From: Ligula intestinalis
Lineage: Eukaryota > Platyhelminthes > Cestoda > Diphyllobothriidea > Diphyllobothriidae
Assembly (NCBI GenBank): GCA_036362985.1
Contig: JAYGXS010000009.1
Span: forward strand, 19,516,064 to 19,580,063
Reading direction: 5' to 3'
Length of the DNA stretch: 64,000 nucleotides
Below the pieces are notes generated by a model that ran no database searches, was not told the DNA's origin, and was given only the letters and a program-made list of their open reading frames with translations. A program made the translations under genes and the position numbers. The stretch's first letter is position 1. Each line of letters opens with the position of its first letter. Below are positions 1 through 10,094 of this stretch, piece after piece.

Positions 1-137
1 GAGGCTGACATTTAATTGAACAGTTTATTCTCTTATTTATAGGCACCGACCATCTGCAGCTGAATGAGAGGTCACTTAATTTATGACGTCTGCCTTGTAC
101 GAATATTAATACAGTAGTCGCCAAAGATCACGCAACA

Positions 138-1072
138 TGTCATTATATGCGAAAGCTTGATACCCTTTCGTTAATTGGCATTGACTCAAGTTGTGATAAT
201 CATTATCGTGTAGCCTACTCTGAAGTCCTTTCAGTCATGATGGAATGCGGGCTTTTTAACCAGCTTCGTTCTGATCACTAGTTAAATGTATCGATTGTAA
301 AAACTGGCTACGTAAATAGTATGCCGTTTTCTCATTTATTTTGACTAAATGTATAAATTCAAATATATTTTATGGCAAAAAATACACGGAAAAATTATTT
401 ATTGGACTTGTTTCATGGAAAATTATGCCTTCTTTAAATTTTGTAAATAAAAGGTGCCTTTCGGTTTCAAAAATCTTAATTATGAGCCTTTTACGATTGT
501 GAGGTGTTTATTCCTAATATATCGTATCCGTAAATTTATTAATGTTGCCTATACTGCATAAAACATGTTCCATATCTATTTCAGTATTTAATGAGAACTA
601 TGTGACTTCTACCTCAAACTGTAGGCGAACACTTACTTTTCCTTAAATAAGATGTACAAGGTGCGCAGTTTTTAAACCTTCAATTCGAGTGTAGCAGTCG
701 GTAAGTTAGAAATTTTTCGACAATTGAGAAACATTTTTACAGCCAGCATTTACATTTTCTTTGAGTATAACATTTAAAGCAGGTGTTATTCGCTATCAAA
801 CAAGTACGTGTAATACTTTTTTCGTGCATGTTTTCCAGAAAATATATTTGAATTTATAAAGGCCATCAAAGTCATTGATAAAAAGGCATACAACATTGGG
901 AGTCAGTTTTTACAATACATACGTTTTGCTAGGAGTCAGAACGAGGCTCGTTAAAAGGCCGGCTTCCTATCCTGACTGAAATGACTTCAGAATACACTAC
1001 ATGATAATCAGTATCAAAACTAGAGTCAATACCGATTAGCGAAAGAGTGTCAGTCTTTCGCGTATGTCGACA
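138..1072 (+). mobile_element. Foldback (long terminal inverted repeat) element, copy 1
   Basis: Bases 138-480 and 730-1072 are inverted copies of each other. For example GGCATTGACTCAAGTTGTG near 177 pairs with the complement of the stretch around 1022-1040, and the AAATATATTTT tract near 361 pairs with the one near 840. Between them lies about 250 bp that is not self-complementary. A second, diverged copy in the opposite orientation at 14070-14945 shares both the arms and the centre, so this is a dispersed family and not a chance hairpin. No reading frame of note is inside, so it is non-autonomous. A target-site duplication is not evident. It could be a MITE or Foldback-class DNA element; the superfamily is unknown. 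Confidence 0.75.
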
Positions 1073-1150
1073 TTTTCAGTTTAGTTCAGTTTTAGTTCAG
1101 CGAAAATTCCCATTTCTACGACTTTTCAGTTCAGTTTTAGTAGTTAAATA
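1072..1150. repeat. Degenerate TTTAGTTCAG simple repeat
   Basis: Imperfect iterations of CAGTTTAGTTCAGTTTTAG lie exactly between the foldback element and the 3' end of the minus-strand LINE copy A. It may be a remnant of the LINE insertion site or a short microsatellite. Confidence 0.5.
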
Positions 1151-4100
1151 TAGGCAAATACCTTTGAGCTCCCTTTTATACATAACTATGACGCAGAACA
1201 TGTGGCGTTGCCAGTAATGGAACTGCGTAAGGGTGGGCAGACGGTAAAAAAACTCCTTATGCATCTTTCATTAGTCTAGTTTTGAATGCAATTTGTGGGA
1301 TTTTAGGAGAAAAACCGTCGCCTGTGGTGGGAAATACGAAGGGAATATGTTAATCGGATGTCCTGCTGCTGAAAGTGTTTGGATCATGTCAGGATGAGGC
1401 CATCACGGTTGTTCAATATCCTAATAGTCACACGAGGAGAAGATCGCGGTGGTCACGAGAACATCACCAAGTGCCAGAAATGCGCCCCTCATACGAGATT
1501 CGCGGTCAATCGTCATTTTAAACAAACATATTTTTGAAAAGTAGCGAGTAGTATGTTTAAAAAAAGTAATTACTGCCAGAGAGTCTAGTGTAATTCTTAC
1601 TGGCTGACGGGCGATAATGTTAGTAGTCTCACGTCATTATAGAGAATGTCTTTTTCTATGCCGATCCAACTGCATCTTAAACGTGTCCACAGATGGGGAC
1701 CTGACAATGTATGCGGGTAGAACATTCCGTGCCTGGATTACCCTCTTAGAGAAGAAGAATTTTCGTGTGTTAAATTGTGCCCCGGTCACACGTAGTTTGA
1801 GAAGGTGTCCGCGCAATCTAGTAGAAGTGGCCAGCTCAAAGAAATCATTGGATGCTAAGCAACAATTTTGACCCCGCAGCATGCGAAATGGTCAACCGTG
1901 TCTCATAAGGAAGGTACGCTTGACCTCGCACTAACCTAGTTGCTCGTCGTTGAACCATTTCAAGGTTTTTTTGTCTTTGACTGCCCAAGGTTTCTAGGCT
2001 TGGATGGCAAATTCCGGTTGGAGTCGCACAAACGTGCCGAGGACCTTGCCAAAGACAACTTCATCGAATTTAGCAAAGGTGCGCTTGATTAGATACAAGC
2101 TCAAAATTGCGGATTTGGCCACCTTCAGGCAGTGGAGTGATGGCTTACGTGAGGGAGTGAACCACACCCCAGATCCTTCTGGGTCTTTACTTCTGGCAGC
2201 GGTGTGTTATTTAAGTTGTAAACCCTCCGATACGATGCATTAGTACTACTGAATCGCATAATGTTGCATTTGGCGACGTTAAATGACAGGAGCCACTCCT
2301 TTGATCATTGCTCGAGTCAGTGCAAATCTGCCTACAGATTTGCTTCGTCGCCTTCGGTACGAGTGAGCTTCAAGAGTTTTACATCGTCGGCGAACATTGC
2401 GGTTTCGCAGTCTCATCCACTTATGCAGTCGTCGATACATATAAGGAAGAGGATAGGGCCCAGAACGGAAACCTGGGGGACGCTACTATCAACCGCCACC
2501 TCCGCCGATCGCTGATCCCCAATACATACGGTTTGAGTTCGGCCAGTCAGAAAGTTTTCGATCCATGGGAAAAGGTTGCCTGTTACCCCTATACGTCTAA
2601 GATTTAATAGGAAACGTTGATGAGGCACAGTGTCAAAAGCCTTCTTGAAAACTACGAAGACTGCGTGCACCATGTTTCCTTGATCGCGTGCTCTGGTCCA
2701 TTGTTATAAACAGTAAAGCAGATTTGTCAAGCAGGACCGTCCTCTACGGAATCCGTGCTGTTTGTCAGAAAGAAGTCGGTGACACTCTAAGAATTGCATC
2801 AACTCTATTTTGATGATTCGCTCCATGATCTTGCAACATACTGAGATAAGGCTTATTGATCTATAGTTGTTTGTGGACGCCCGACGCCAAAGTTTGTGCA
2901 TCAGTGAGATCCACGCTGTCTTCCAGTCGGAAGAGCAACTGCAGGGGTTCTGCCAAATCCACGGCTAGCTCTTTCAACAGCTTTGCAGGTATGCCGTCCG
3001 GACCTGGCGAGTTCGTGCCTTGGAGCTTAAGATGTTCTTGCAGGGCAGTAATTTCTGTAAGCTCAATTGAGTCAATCGTTCGAATCTCCTCTGTACTAAA
3101 ATTGGTAATGGTTAGCTCAACCTTTCTCGCAAAAAATCGACTGAAAGAACCCGAATAGATGCTTTGTTTTAGCAAATTTCGGTGCCGTCATCCGTTTTTA
3201 ACAACGGGATGGGGTCACTTTTCGGGTAGATCATCTAATGTAGTTGTAGAAGACCTTCGGATTTCCTACTGCACGGTTTATTAGGTCACTCTCGAAGCTT
3301 TCTGCGGGTATTTAGTACAAGGCCCTTAACCTTATTTCTCTGCGCGTTGTACTCGTTTTGCGAGTCGGTGGTCTTTTCTCCCCAGTTCGTTTGAAACAGC
3401 TGTTCTTTACGGTAAACCTCCCTCTTCAGCGTGTTTATTAGCCACCGGGGCCTATTCGTGGCTTTCGTTTTCGAGATGGGGCATAACCTGATGATGAGTC
3501 CATGTAATACAGTCTTAAACACCGACCAATCCCCATGGACACACCCGGTGAATGCCTCCTTCCAGTCTACCCTGCGCACTTCGGTTCTCATTTGATTAAA
3601 GTTTCCACGCCATATGTTGTGTCTAACGGTCACGCTACGAGCAGGTAACGAGAAGAGTGAATACTCCCACTGTAGTACTACATGGTCGTTTTTGCATAGA
3701 GGAGGTAAACTATTTACCACGTCTACACTGTCAGGCGCTTTTGACAGTGCAAGATCCAGGCAGTTGGCCCGTTGCCCTTTACGCGTCTGGTCGGAAAATA
3801 GGACGTGTTGTGCTAGAAAGGCTTTTTGTGCCGTGCATAGGAGTCGGCGATCGAAACTTAATTATGACCCGGTCGCAGAACTGAGGTTCCAGTCGATATG
3901 CGGAGCATTAAAGTCGCCCATAATCATGGCGTTGGATCGCACGGCAAATGCTTCAACTTCCTCTATCAGGCTAGTGTCTGACTGTGGCTCGTTCGAGGGT
4001 AGTCAATAAACCGCCAATATGTCAAGGGCTTGAGACCCCGTGTTGCGTGATCTTCGGCGACTACTGGACCTCCCAATATAAACCGGCAAGACGATGAGCT

Positions 4101-4195
4101 CAAAGCTCAATGGCTAGGGCTTTAGAATTCTGATCAAAAGGTGGCGACTTGGAGCCTCGGGTTGTGTACCATCTTCGCCTGCGCATGACTTGTTG
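1150..4195 (-). pseudogene. CR1/jockey-like non-LTR retrotransposon, copy A (5'-truncated, broken)
   Basis: Read on the minus strand, the pieces follow LINE order. About 4190-3560 is an AP-endonuclease domain with GDFNAPHIDW and, further on, LDLALSKAPDSVDVV. About 3175-2390 is reverse transcriptase with GPDGIPAKLLKELA, YRSISLISVCCKIME, KQHGFRRGRSCLTNLL, FKKAFDTVPHQR and SVLGPILFLICIDD; the FADD catalytic box survives in another frame near 2400. About 1880-1640 is the conserved C-terminal tail (TRLRGHLLKLRVTGAQ). A non-coding 3' UTR follows to about 1150 and matches the UTR of copy B. Several frameshifts and stops break it. The motif A catalytic Asp is replaced by Val (FVVFKKAFD). The 5' end, with ORF1 and the start of the endonuclease, is missing. 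The copy is inactive. Confidence 0.85.
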
Positions 4196-4904
4196 AGGAC
4201 GGCTGATAAGCCAAGAAATGGCCATTCCAAGCTCCATCGTCTTTGGTGGCAGTCCTATGAGGGCATTTTCCCATTATGAACAGCGGTGCGCTTAAAAAAC
4301 GTGGCGTGGAAGGTTGACAACGGGCGGGGTAACCTGAGCCGTGCAGTCAGCACAGTGTGTGGGTTACGTTGTGTGGAGTGGCTGCGAAATCAGGCTTAAG
4401 GTAGATTGCGACAAGTGAGTTCTGGTAGCGGTCTGTGAATGTTCATTAACAAGTTCCAAAATGCGGCCAGTCGTCAAAAGCACTCTCTCGTTTCGCCTCT
4501 AGCATAAGGTCAAGTCCAAGGTCTGATGTGAAGTGGATGCAGTGCCCGGGCGAACCAATCTGCGCACGCAATAACACGACCTGACCTCATTAACACAAAC
4601 CAAGGTTTAAACATCCAGAGGGTTAAAAGGAGCCATCGCCATCTGACTCCCCGTCCACCAGTTAACACAAAAAACGCACTGGAATTGCTTGGCATGAGCA
4701 TCGGTTGACAGGCTACAACGTCACGGTTTTAAGTAAACCACGAGTAAACTTCAGGCTCAAATCACCGTAAAGATCCATTTAAAGTAACGCCATATGTTTT
4801 TTTGTCACACCTAACTTCTAAATTTGTTGCAGCAAGCGTGTTTTCTTGCATAAGTCTTAATCATTTACCACTCTATTGCAGACCCTACACGGAAGTATTT
4901 AGTT
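4196..4904. other. Unassigned stretch
   Basis: I recognise no gene, RNA or repeat here. The first 150 bases could be a decayed 5' continuation of the LINE to the left. The rest has only short random reading frames. Confidence 0.5.
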
Positions 4905-5190
4905 TGCTGCGGTTACTTTAAGTTTCATAAGTTTAAGTTGAGCGTAGTTAAGCAAAGTTTTAGTTTATTTTAGTTCGGTTTAGTTCATTATTAGTTTATT
5001 ATTCAGTTTTATTAATTTTACTTCAGTTGAGTATATTTAACCTTTCAGCTTACGCCTATAATTGTAATTTTAGTTTAGTTTCGTATTGAGTTTCATTGGT
5101 TTCCGGTTAGTTTTGTTAAATTGATATTTAATTTTAACCTAGTTTAGTTTGAGTTTAGCTTAGTTTATGTTTTATTAATTTATACGTCGT
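4905..5190. repeat. AT-rich degenerate TTTAGT repeat tract
   Basis: About 280 bases are dominated by imperfect TTTAGTT, AGTTTAG and TTAGTTTA words, on the same theme as the short tracts at 1072-1150 and 13262-13290. It looks like an old, eroded simple repeat. Confidence 0.6.
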
Positions 5191-5224
5191 ACCAGTAGGG
5201 CTACAATACCTGTCTATATACATT

Positions 5225-5440
5225 AAGGGTTATTGCTGGTTTGCACTGGTCTGCATTTTGTACAGTTCCGCATTTCGCGCACTTCTCGGTTCTGATTGGC
5301 TGCATTTCTCGTTTAAATTACCAAACGCAAAATATTGGACTACTCAAATATATATTCATTTTATATTTAAATTTGACACGCTTTGCTTCTTAATTATTTT
5401 CTTCTTCTTCCTCAGATGACACATCCACGAAGCGTGGAGA
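5225..5440 (+). repeat. Possible PLE terminal-repeat (pseudo-LTR) fragment
   Basis: The stretch holds a CTGATTGGCTGC box followed by TTCTTCTTCTTCCTCAGATGAC. This resembles the module that follows the hammerhead-like core in other PLE terminal repeats of the window (near 8430, 31265 and 54165). The match is short, so the call is tentative. Confidence 0.3.
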
Positions 5441-5449
5441 ATGGGTTGA

Positions 5450-5745
5450 GGAGGTGCAGAAGGATTTGGGATTGTGGATACCAACGTCGCTTAAGCCCTC
5501 GCTGTATTGCGCAAAAGTCAAACGGACTTTCCATGTCTTAGATACAGACTGCTTCGCTGAGGTCTTTGGAGCACTTGAGCCGCCATAACTGGAGTTCGCT
5601 ATTCGAGCATAGAGACCCTGGGCCGCAGAAAAGCTGGATACCCTCGAACAGGTTCAAAGGCGCACGACGAAACTAGTGAGTGGGCAAGGCTTATTACCAT
5701 ACAAAACACGTTTAACTAATCCCGACCCATTTCCGTTATCCAAAG
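5450..5745 (+). pseudogene. CR1-like LINE fragment (C-terminal part of ORF2)
   Basis: The plus strand reads KDLGLWIPTSLKPSLYC, later LEFAIRA, RPW, then LEQVQRRTTKLVSGQG. This corresponds to the region after the reverse transcriptase in LINE copy B (KxLGVWFTPSLKPSLHC ... QAWRPW ... LERVQKRARKLVRGQ at 25533-25216, minus strand). Stops interrupt it, and nothing upstream or downstream of the element is joined to it. It is an isolated dead fragment in the orientation opposite to copy A. Confidence 0.75.
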
Positions 5746-5899
5746 AGCCATTGGCGAGCATACGTATACTTTCAATTAATTCTCATCAGGCCATTACATT
5801 TATATGGGAGGGGGGGGGGTTGAAGTTTAAAAGGTAAATTATGCTCAAAGTTACAAGCAACTTAGTGCAGGGGATAGGGAAGGCGGTTGGGGTATTAAC

Positions 5900-6648
5900 A
5901 AGCGACTAATTAAGCGGCAATGAGGGAGAGAGGTGGCTCGGAAAAGTGTCGGTAGCTAAGGGGGCTATTGACCACGCTAAGCTTGGGGCTTGCAGCAGGT
6001 TATTTTGCGCACACAACATCGGCTTCCTCAACTGGATAGCAGTTGCTTCTGCTATTGCTACCAGTCGCTGACCCGGTGACTTAGGGTAGTTTGGCGGGAC
6101 CCTGTAGATCACCCTGAAGGCTTCATTGAGGTCCCCCTGATGTCCAGAATCCTCCATGTGCGCTAGATTAGAGCTGCTGATGGTCCTGGTGGTATTGACT
6201 TAACCTTTCCTTAGCCATTGCAGGAGGTGTTCTTTCATTCTTTTGGATAGGCGCTGACCCGTTCAACCAATATAACCTGCTTCACAGGAGCAAGTAAAGG
6301 AGTAGATGCACATGGAGGTGGTATGAGTCGGTAACATGTCCTTGCCTTCCCCATGTATGACCGGGTTATTTGGGAATAATACCCACACTCTCGCTGCTGG
6401 GAAGGTTCGTGATACGATCTCATCAAGGCGTCTATTCAGGAGTTCACCTGCCACGTCTCCTCGAAAAGGTCCTTTGGGAAATAAGACTTTCTTCTCCACA
6501 GCAAGTGTTGCGGGTTTTATCTCTTTGGAAGTCATATCCTTGGTAATAAATCGCTTGGGATATCTGTTATCACAAAGTAAGTCCTGGAGTTTCTCGAGTT
6601 CATCTTCCATAATGTCTTCAGAGCAAATTTTTTCTAGCTCTTTGCGTT
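5900..6648 (-). pseudogene. Penelope-like element fragment, GIY-YIG domain (subfamily B)
   Basis: On the minus strand the frame from about 6645 gives RKELEKICSEDIMEDELEKL, DNRYPKRFI and then the GIY-YIG core IYSFTCSCEAGYIG. A stop follows, then TGQRLSKRMKEHLLQWLRKG. A C-terminal segment with RVIYRVPPNYPK lies at 6157-5906. YSFTC...GYIG is the degenerate GIY...YIG pair of this nuclease family, and the Cys-containing loop is typical of Penelope-like nucleases. The reverse transcriptase half is missing. The element abuts a PLE of another subfamily on the opposite strand within about 10 bp. Confidence 0.8.
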
Positions 6649-6655
6649 AAGCAGC

Positions 6656-8398
6656 GAACTAGATTTCCCTTCTGTTGGGCTATCGAAGTGGCTGTACCAG
6701 CGACTGTGCTTCCTTACCAAGGATTCACAATGGACCGTAAAGTCTGCTAAAGAATTTTTAACCCGCATCCAACACCTGGAAGTGGAGGCAGACGAAGTGA
6801 TGGTGTCGTTTGACGTGACCTCCTTGTTCACCTCTATTCCACCCGCTCTGGCTATCGACACGATTGACAGTCTTCTCCAAGAGAAATACGATGAAACAGA
6901 CAAAAAGCTCAAGCGAGTTCATATAATCGAGCTCCTGGAACTGTGTCTAAAAACTTTCTTCACGTTTAATAGCCAGATCTACGAACAAAAGAAGGGGACA
7001 CCAATGGGCTCGCCCCTGTCTGGCCTTGTTGCCGAGGCAGTTTTACAGCCGCTCGAGCAACTGGTCTTCAACTCTTCTCCCCCGAAATTCTGGGCCAGAT
7101 ACGTGGATGACACGTTTGTTATCATCAAAAGGAGCAAAGTGCAGGCTTTTAAGGAGCTGTTGAATTCTATCTTTCCCGACATCCAGTTCACTATGGAAGA
7201 AGAGGCCAACAATCAGTTACCCTTCCTCGACGTACAAGTGACAAGGTTGGAAAACGGGAAGATAAGGACAACGGTCTACCGCAAGGCAACTAACACGATG
7301 CGCATTCTCCACTTCAGAAGCAATCACCCCGTTGGTCATAAACGCAGTTGTGTTAGGACCCTCTTCCAACGCGTTCAGACACACTGCAGCGACGAAAAAG
7401 GGAGGAAGGAGGAGATTGCGTACTTGTATACACTATTTCAAGCCAACGGTTATCCGAAGTCCTTCATACGCAGATGCCTCAAGAAGCCGCACCCTGAGCG
7501 GTCAAAAGGAGAAGACCCCAAATTTTGGCTCGCAATCCCCTACATTAAAAACGTTTCAGAGGCGACTGCGCGAATCCTTAAACCTTTTGGGATTGGTGTG
7601 GCCCATAGACCTGAATCCACTATCAGACAGCAAGTGATGAAGCCCAAAGACCCGCTTCCATTGACAGAACAATCGTCAGTGGTCTACAGCTTACCATGCC
7701 AAAATTGCAATGCAAGGTATGTTGGTGAAACGGGCAGGCGCCTGGGCACAAGATTGCATGAGCATCAGCTCGCAATCAAATACAAGAATGAACTGTCTAT
7801 GGTCTATGAGCATGTACAGCAGGAGAACCACACCTTCGCCTTTGAAAAAGCAAGAATAGTAGGCCGAGCCAATGACAAGATGGCCAGATTACTATTGGAA
7901 AGTTGGTCCTCCAATGGCACACTTAACAGAGCCATGGACCTTCATCCGGCCTACCAAGCGCTCCGAGCAGGGCTCACCTCCGCCCGAAACGGGGCAACAG
8001 GCCAGGCAAAAGAAGGCAAACAGGACAGACGGCCGACGCCCACAAAGGAGGAACGTGTCAACGAACAAGGATCTCCTAAACGATATGGCACAATTGCTCG
8101 TGGGTGCGCCCGCAAAGGCGAAAAAGACGCAAACGACTATAAACCCACGAAGGAGGAAAGTCTCAATTATCAAGAGTCGTGTAAAAAAGGTGGCACTCAT
8201 TCCCGTGAAGGCAACCGCGAGGAAGAGGGAAATTCAAACACTCACCTCCAATCGATCGGTCCAATCGATTTACACGCGCGTAAGAGGCACCGTTATGAAA
8301 CCCGACTAAAGACAGGACGCATTCTCGCAAGACAAACGGCAGGAAATGGACATGGCTCTGACGATGGAGACGAGAGAGTTTCCGAAACGTCAGCTTAA
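6656..8398 (+). CDS. Penelope-like reverse transcriptase with GIY-YIG endonuclease (5'-truncated, open)
   Basis: The frame is open from 6638 to the stop at 8396-8398 without interruption. Protein made here would copy element RNA and nick target DNA. From the in-frame GTG at 6782, the RT motifs are FDVTSLF (residues 10-16, motif A), GTPMGSP (72-78, motif B) and YVDD (107-110, motif C), followed by PFLDVQVT near 147. The GIY-YIG core is VVYSLPC (300-306) ... ARYVGETGRRLGTRLHEH (311-328), with HTFAFEKARIVG after it. Upstream, GLSKWLYQRLCFLTKD at about 6680-6725 belongs to the RT N-terminal region, so the true start is lost. The tail beyond residue 400 is basic and holds a 35-codon tandem duplication. 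A hammerhead-like motif overlaps the last codons. This is the least damaged PLE frame in the window. Confidence 0.9.
   Translation, partial: ELDFPSVGLSKWLYQRLCFLTKDSQWTVKSAKEFLTRIQHLEVEADEVMVSFDVTSLFTSIPPALAIDTIDSLLQEKYDETDKKLKRVHIIELLELCLKTFFTFNSQIYEQKKGTPMGSPLSGLVAEAVLQPLEQLVFNSSPPKFWARYVDDTFVIIKRSKVQAFKELLNSIFPDIQFTMEEEANNQLPFLDVQVTRLENGKIRTTVYRKATNTMRILHFRSNHPVGHKRSCVRTLFQRVQTHCSDEKGRKEEIAYLYTLFQANGYPKSFIRRCLKKPHPERSKGEDPKFWLAIPYIKNVSEATARILKPFGIGVAHRPESTIRQQVMKPKDPLPLTEQSSVVYSLPCQNCNARYVGETGRRLGTRLHEHQLAIKYKNELSMVYEHVQQENHTFAFEKARIVGRANDKMARLLLESWSSNGTLNRAMDLHPAYQALRAGLTSARNGATGQAKEGKQDRRPTPTKEERVNEQGSPKRYGTIARGCARKGEKDANDYKPTKEESLNYQESCKKGGTHSREGNREEEGNSNTHLQSIGPIDLHARKRHRYETRLKTGRILARQTAGNGHGSDDGDERVSETSA
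8039..8248 (+). repeat. 105-bp tandem duplication in the PLE tail
   Basis: CCCACAAAGGAGGAACGTGTC at 8039 recurs as CCCACGAAGGAGGAAAGTCTC at 8144, and the similarity continues through GGCAC and the CGCAAAGG/CGTGAAGG words. The period is 105 bp, a multiple of three, so both the main frame and an overlapping frame stay open. Confidence 0.65.
8356..8393 (+). ncRNA. Hammerhead-ribozyme-like core at the PLE 3' end
   Basis: CTGACGA lies at 8358-8364. A candidate stem II follows (GGAGAC pairing with GTTTCC, one wobble), then CGAAAC at 8383-8388. The flanks GGACATGG just upstream and CCAGGTCC about 30 bases downstream could form stem I with one mismatch. PLEs are known to carry hammerhead motifs. A conventional stem III is not obvious, so activity is uncertain. 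Confidence 0.5.
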
Positions 8399-8498
8399 TT
8401 ATAACCAGGTCCCAGGAATCGCCTCCACTTCTTCTTCCTCTTCTGGGGAAAATGAAGGTAAAATTATCTCTGGACCGCGAATATTTTCGCATATGGAT
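8394..8498 (+). repeat. PLE terminal-repeat module after the hammerhead-like core
   Basis: The CTTCTTCTTCCTCTTCTGGGG word and the downstream ATTATCTCTGGACC recur near 31270-31340 and, in part, near 54165 and in reverse near 53990 and 30615. This indicates a shared terminal module of one PLE family. Confidence 0.55.
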
Positions 8499-9037
8499 AG
8501 AAAACTGTTAAAATTCGTATATTGTCTATACACGCTCCTTCGAACAGTACCATCAGGTCTATGAGGTAGGATGATGTCCAGGAAAGGGAGCGAACCTGCC
8601 GTTTCCATCTCGAACGTGAACGGTATGGATGGATGGTCTTGATTGACCGCGTATGCGAGTGCATCTCAATCGGTTTCGGTTGTGGCGATCACAAAGATAT
8701 CATCCAATAGCGACTGTAGGGCTTTAAATTGTACATCTGATGGCTTTGTTGAAATTTCTACAGCTTGCCCATGCACAGGTCAGCCAGGAGAGGTCCCAGA
8801 AGCGAGCCCATGGCAATGCCATCTATTTCTCTGTATATTTGGTTGTTAAAAAAGGAACTGCACGTTAAGTGTGCACTTCAGCAGTATTTCCTTTAGTACG
8901 TTTGTCGGTATTCCTTTTTCTATTTAATTGCTTCATAGGAATTCGCAGATGTATTTGATTGTTTCGGCAACCGAGAAGTTTGTAAACAGTGAGGAGACGT
9001 CTAGGGAGAGCACCATCATGCCGTTTTAGTTATGTTA
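8499..9037 (-). pseudogene. Penelope-like reverse transcriptase fragment (subfamily B)
   Basis: On the minus strand, MVLSLDVSSLFTN near 9020 is RT motif A. IDGIAMGSLLGPLLADL near 8815 is motif B, LDDIFVIATTETD near 8690 is motif C, and SLPFLDIILPHRPDGTV near 8595 closes the palm. Stops and at least two frameshifts break it. The 3' boundary is abrupt: within a few bases of 8499 the sequence changes to the plus-strand terminal module of the neighbouring PLE. The N-terminus and the nuclease domain are missing. Confidence 0.8.
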
Positions 9038-9305
9038 CAGACAGCTACGTGGTGATCTGATACAAACAGTTCATATAGTGCGCAGTCAGGAAGCCTATCT
9101 TTTGCCTGGCGACGTCATCGAGTTAGTAACGACGACAAACTTAAGAGGAAATCCCTTCAAACTACGTGTAACAGTGGCCAGAAAAGACACACGAAAGTTC
9201 TTCGTTGTAAAACAGTAGTTTAGGCTTGGAATGTTCTGCCCGAAAACATTGTCTACTCCCCATTTGTGGACACATTCAAGAGGAAGTTAGACTGTATAGT
9301 CACCA
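9038..9305 (+). pseudogene. CR1-like LINE fragment (C-terminal tail)
   Basis: The plus strand reads RQLRGDLIQTVHIVRSQE and then ELVTTTNLRGNPFKLRVTVA. These align to the tail of LINE copy C (RQLRGDLIHTYRIVRGQD ... HLRGHPFKL) and of copy A. A stop follows VVKQ, and the frame shifts further on. This is a short 3' remnant joined directly to the end of the minus-strand PLE on its left. Confidence 0.75.
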
Positions 9306-9644
9306 CGCCCTCTGATAGTTACGCCGGCTAGGTTAATGGACGTTGGCAAGTGATTAAATCTTACAAAACATGCTGATTAATACCTTAGAATAAATAATAG
9401 AATAAATACTAGACTGCCTGAATGAAAATGACATAAAATCGCCTACATTGAACGTCGGTAGGCTACACGGCCCCTTAAAGCCCTTTCTTTATCAGGCATG
9501 AAATGTTATGCCCACAGACAATTTCATGCTCCATCTGACGCTACTTTTCAGCAATATATTTGTTAAAAATAACTTTTATACGCTTCCTTATATATAAATG
9601 GCAAACATGTCATCTACCAAGCTGTTGGTACTCGGCTACGCCAC
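9306..9644. other. Unassigned stretch before the full-length PLE
   Basis: AT-rich sequence with no recognisable coding or RNA feature. It may include the eroded 3' UTR of the LINE fragment on the left. Confidence 0.4.
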
Positions 9645-9869
9645 TCCGCGTGCCGTCCAACAAACTATCCACGTGTAAGGAAGCAAGTAACGTTAATTGT
9701 CGCTGCATGTTTGCAGCAATGACTGTATCCTATAAATACTACAAATCTCAGTGCATGTTTTACCCGTTTCTGCTACTGTTTCCGACGCATATCTCTGATG
9801 ATGAATCCGCGCCGGATGTCGAGACGTCAGGCGAAAAAACGTATTGTCCGAGCGATTGAGTCTTCTTCT

Positions 9870-9870
<1 letters not shown>
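9645..9870 (+). repeat. 5' pseudo-LTR of the full-length PLE
   Basis: Begins TCCGCGTGCCGTCC and ends GAGTCTTCTTCTT. Same length as the 3' copy, with about seven substitutions and no indel. It contains the hammerhead-like core at 9795-9832. Confidence 0.9.
9795..9832 (+). ncRNA. Hammerhead-like core, 5' pseudo-LTR
   Basis: CTGATGA at 9795-9801, then a perfect 5-bp hairpin ATCCG-CGC-CGGAT, then GAGACGTC at 9821. The expected GAAA is GAGA here, so the core is probably inactive. Confidence 0.45.
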
Positions 9871-9902
<32 letters not shown>

Positions 9903-9903
9903 A
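9861..9903 (+). repeat. (CTT)n microsatellite
   Basis: About 14 near-perfect TCT/CTT units directly after the hammerhead-like region. Most PLE terminal repeats in this window run into two to four TCT units at the same place, so the array probably expanded from the element's own end. Confidence 0.9.
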
Positions 9904-10094
9904 AATTGCTTCCTGGGGCTTGCATGTGCGCTTGCATTGGCAATTTATTTGGGCGCGATGCGCTTAGATCGGCCTAACGATGGGAAACATTTACCCTTCG
10001 TGAGGCCTCAACTTTTTCGCAGATCAGGTTTCTGCACAGACTTCTTGCCAATAACGTGTTGTCGAAGAGTTTGAGATACAAGCCCGCTCTAAAC

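Noticed and set aside
3614..4009. 131-codon plus-strand frame
   Set aside because: It is the antisense shadow of the LINE endonuclease, which has GDFNAPHIDW on the minus strand.
9844..10074. Leu-rich open frame that looks like a signal peptide
   Set aside because: The Leu run is the translated (CTT)n array at the end of the PLE pseudo-LTR.
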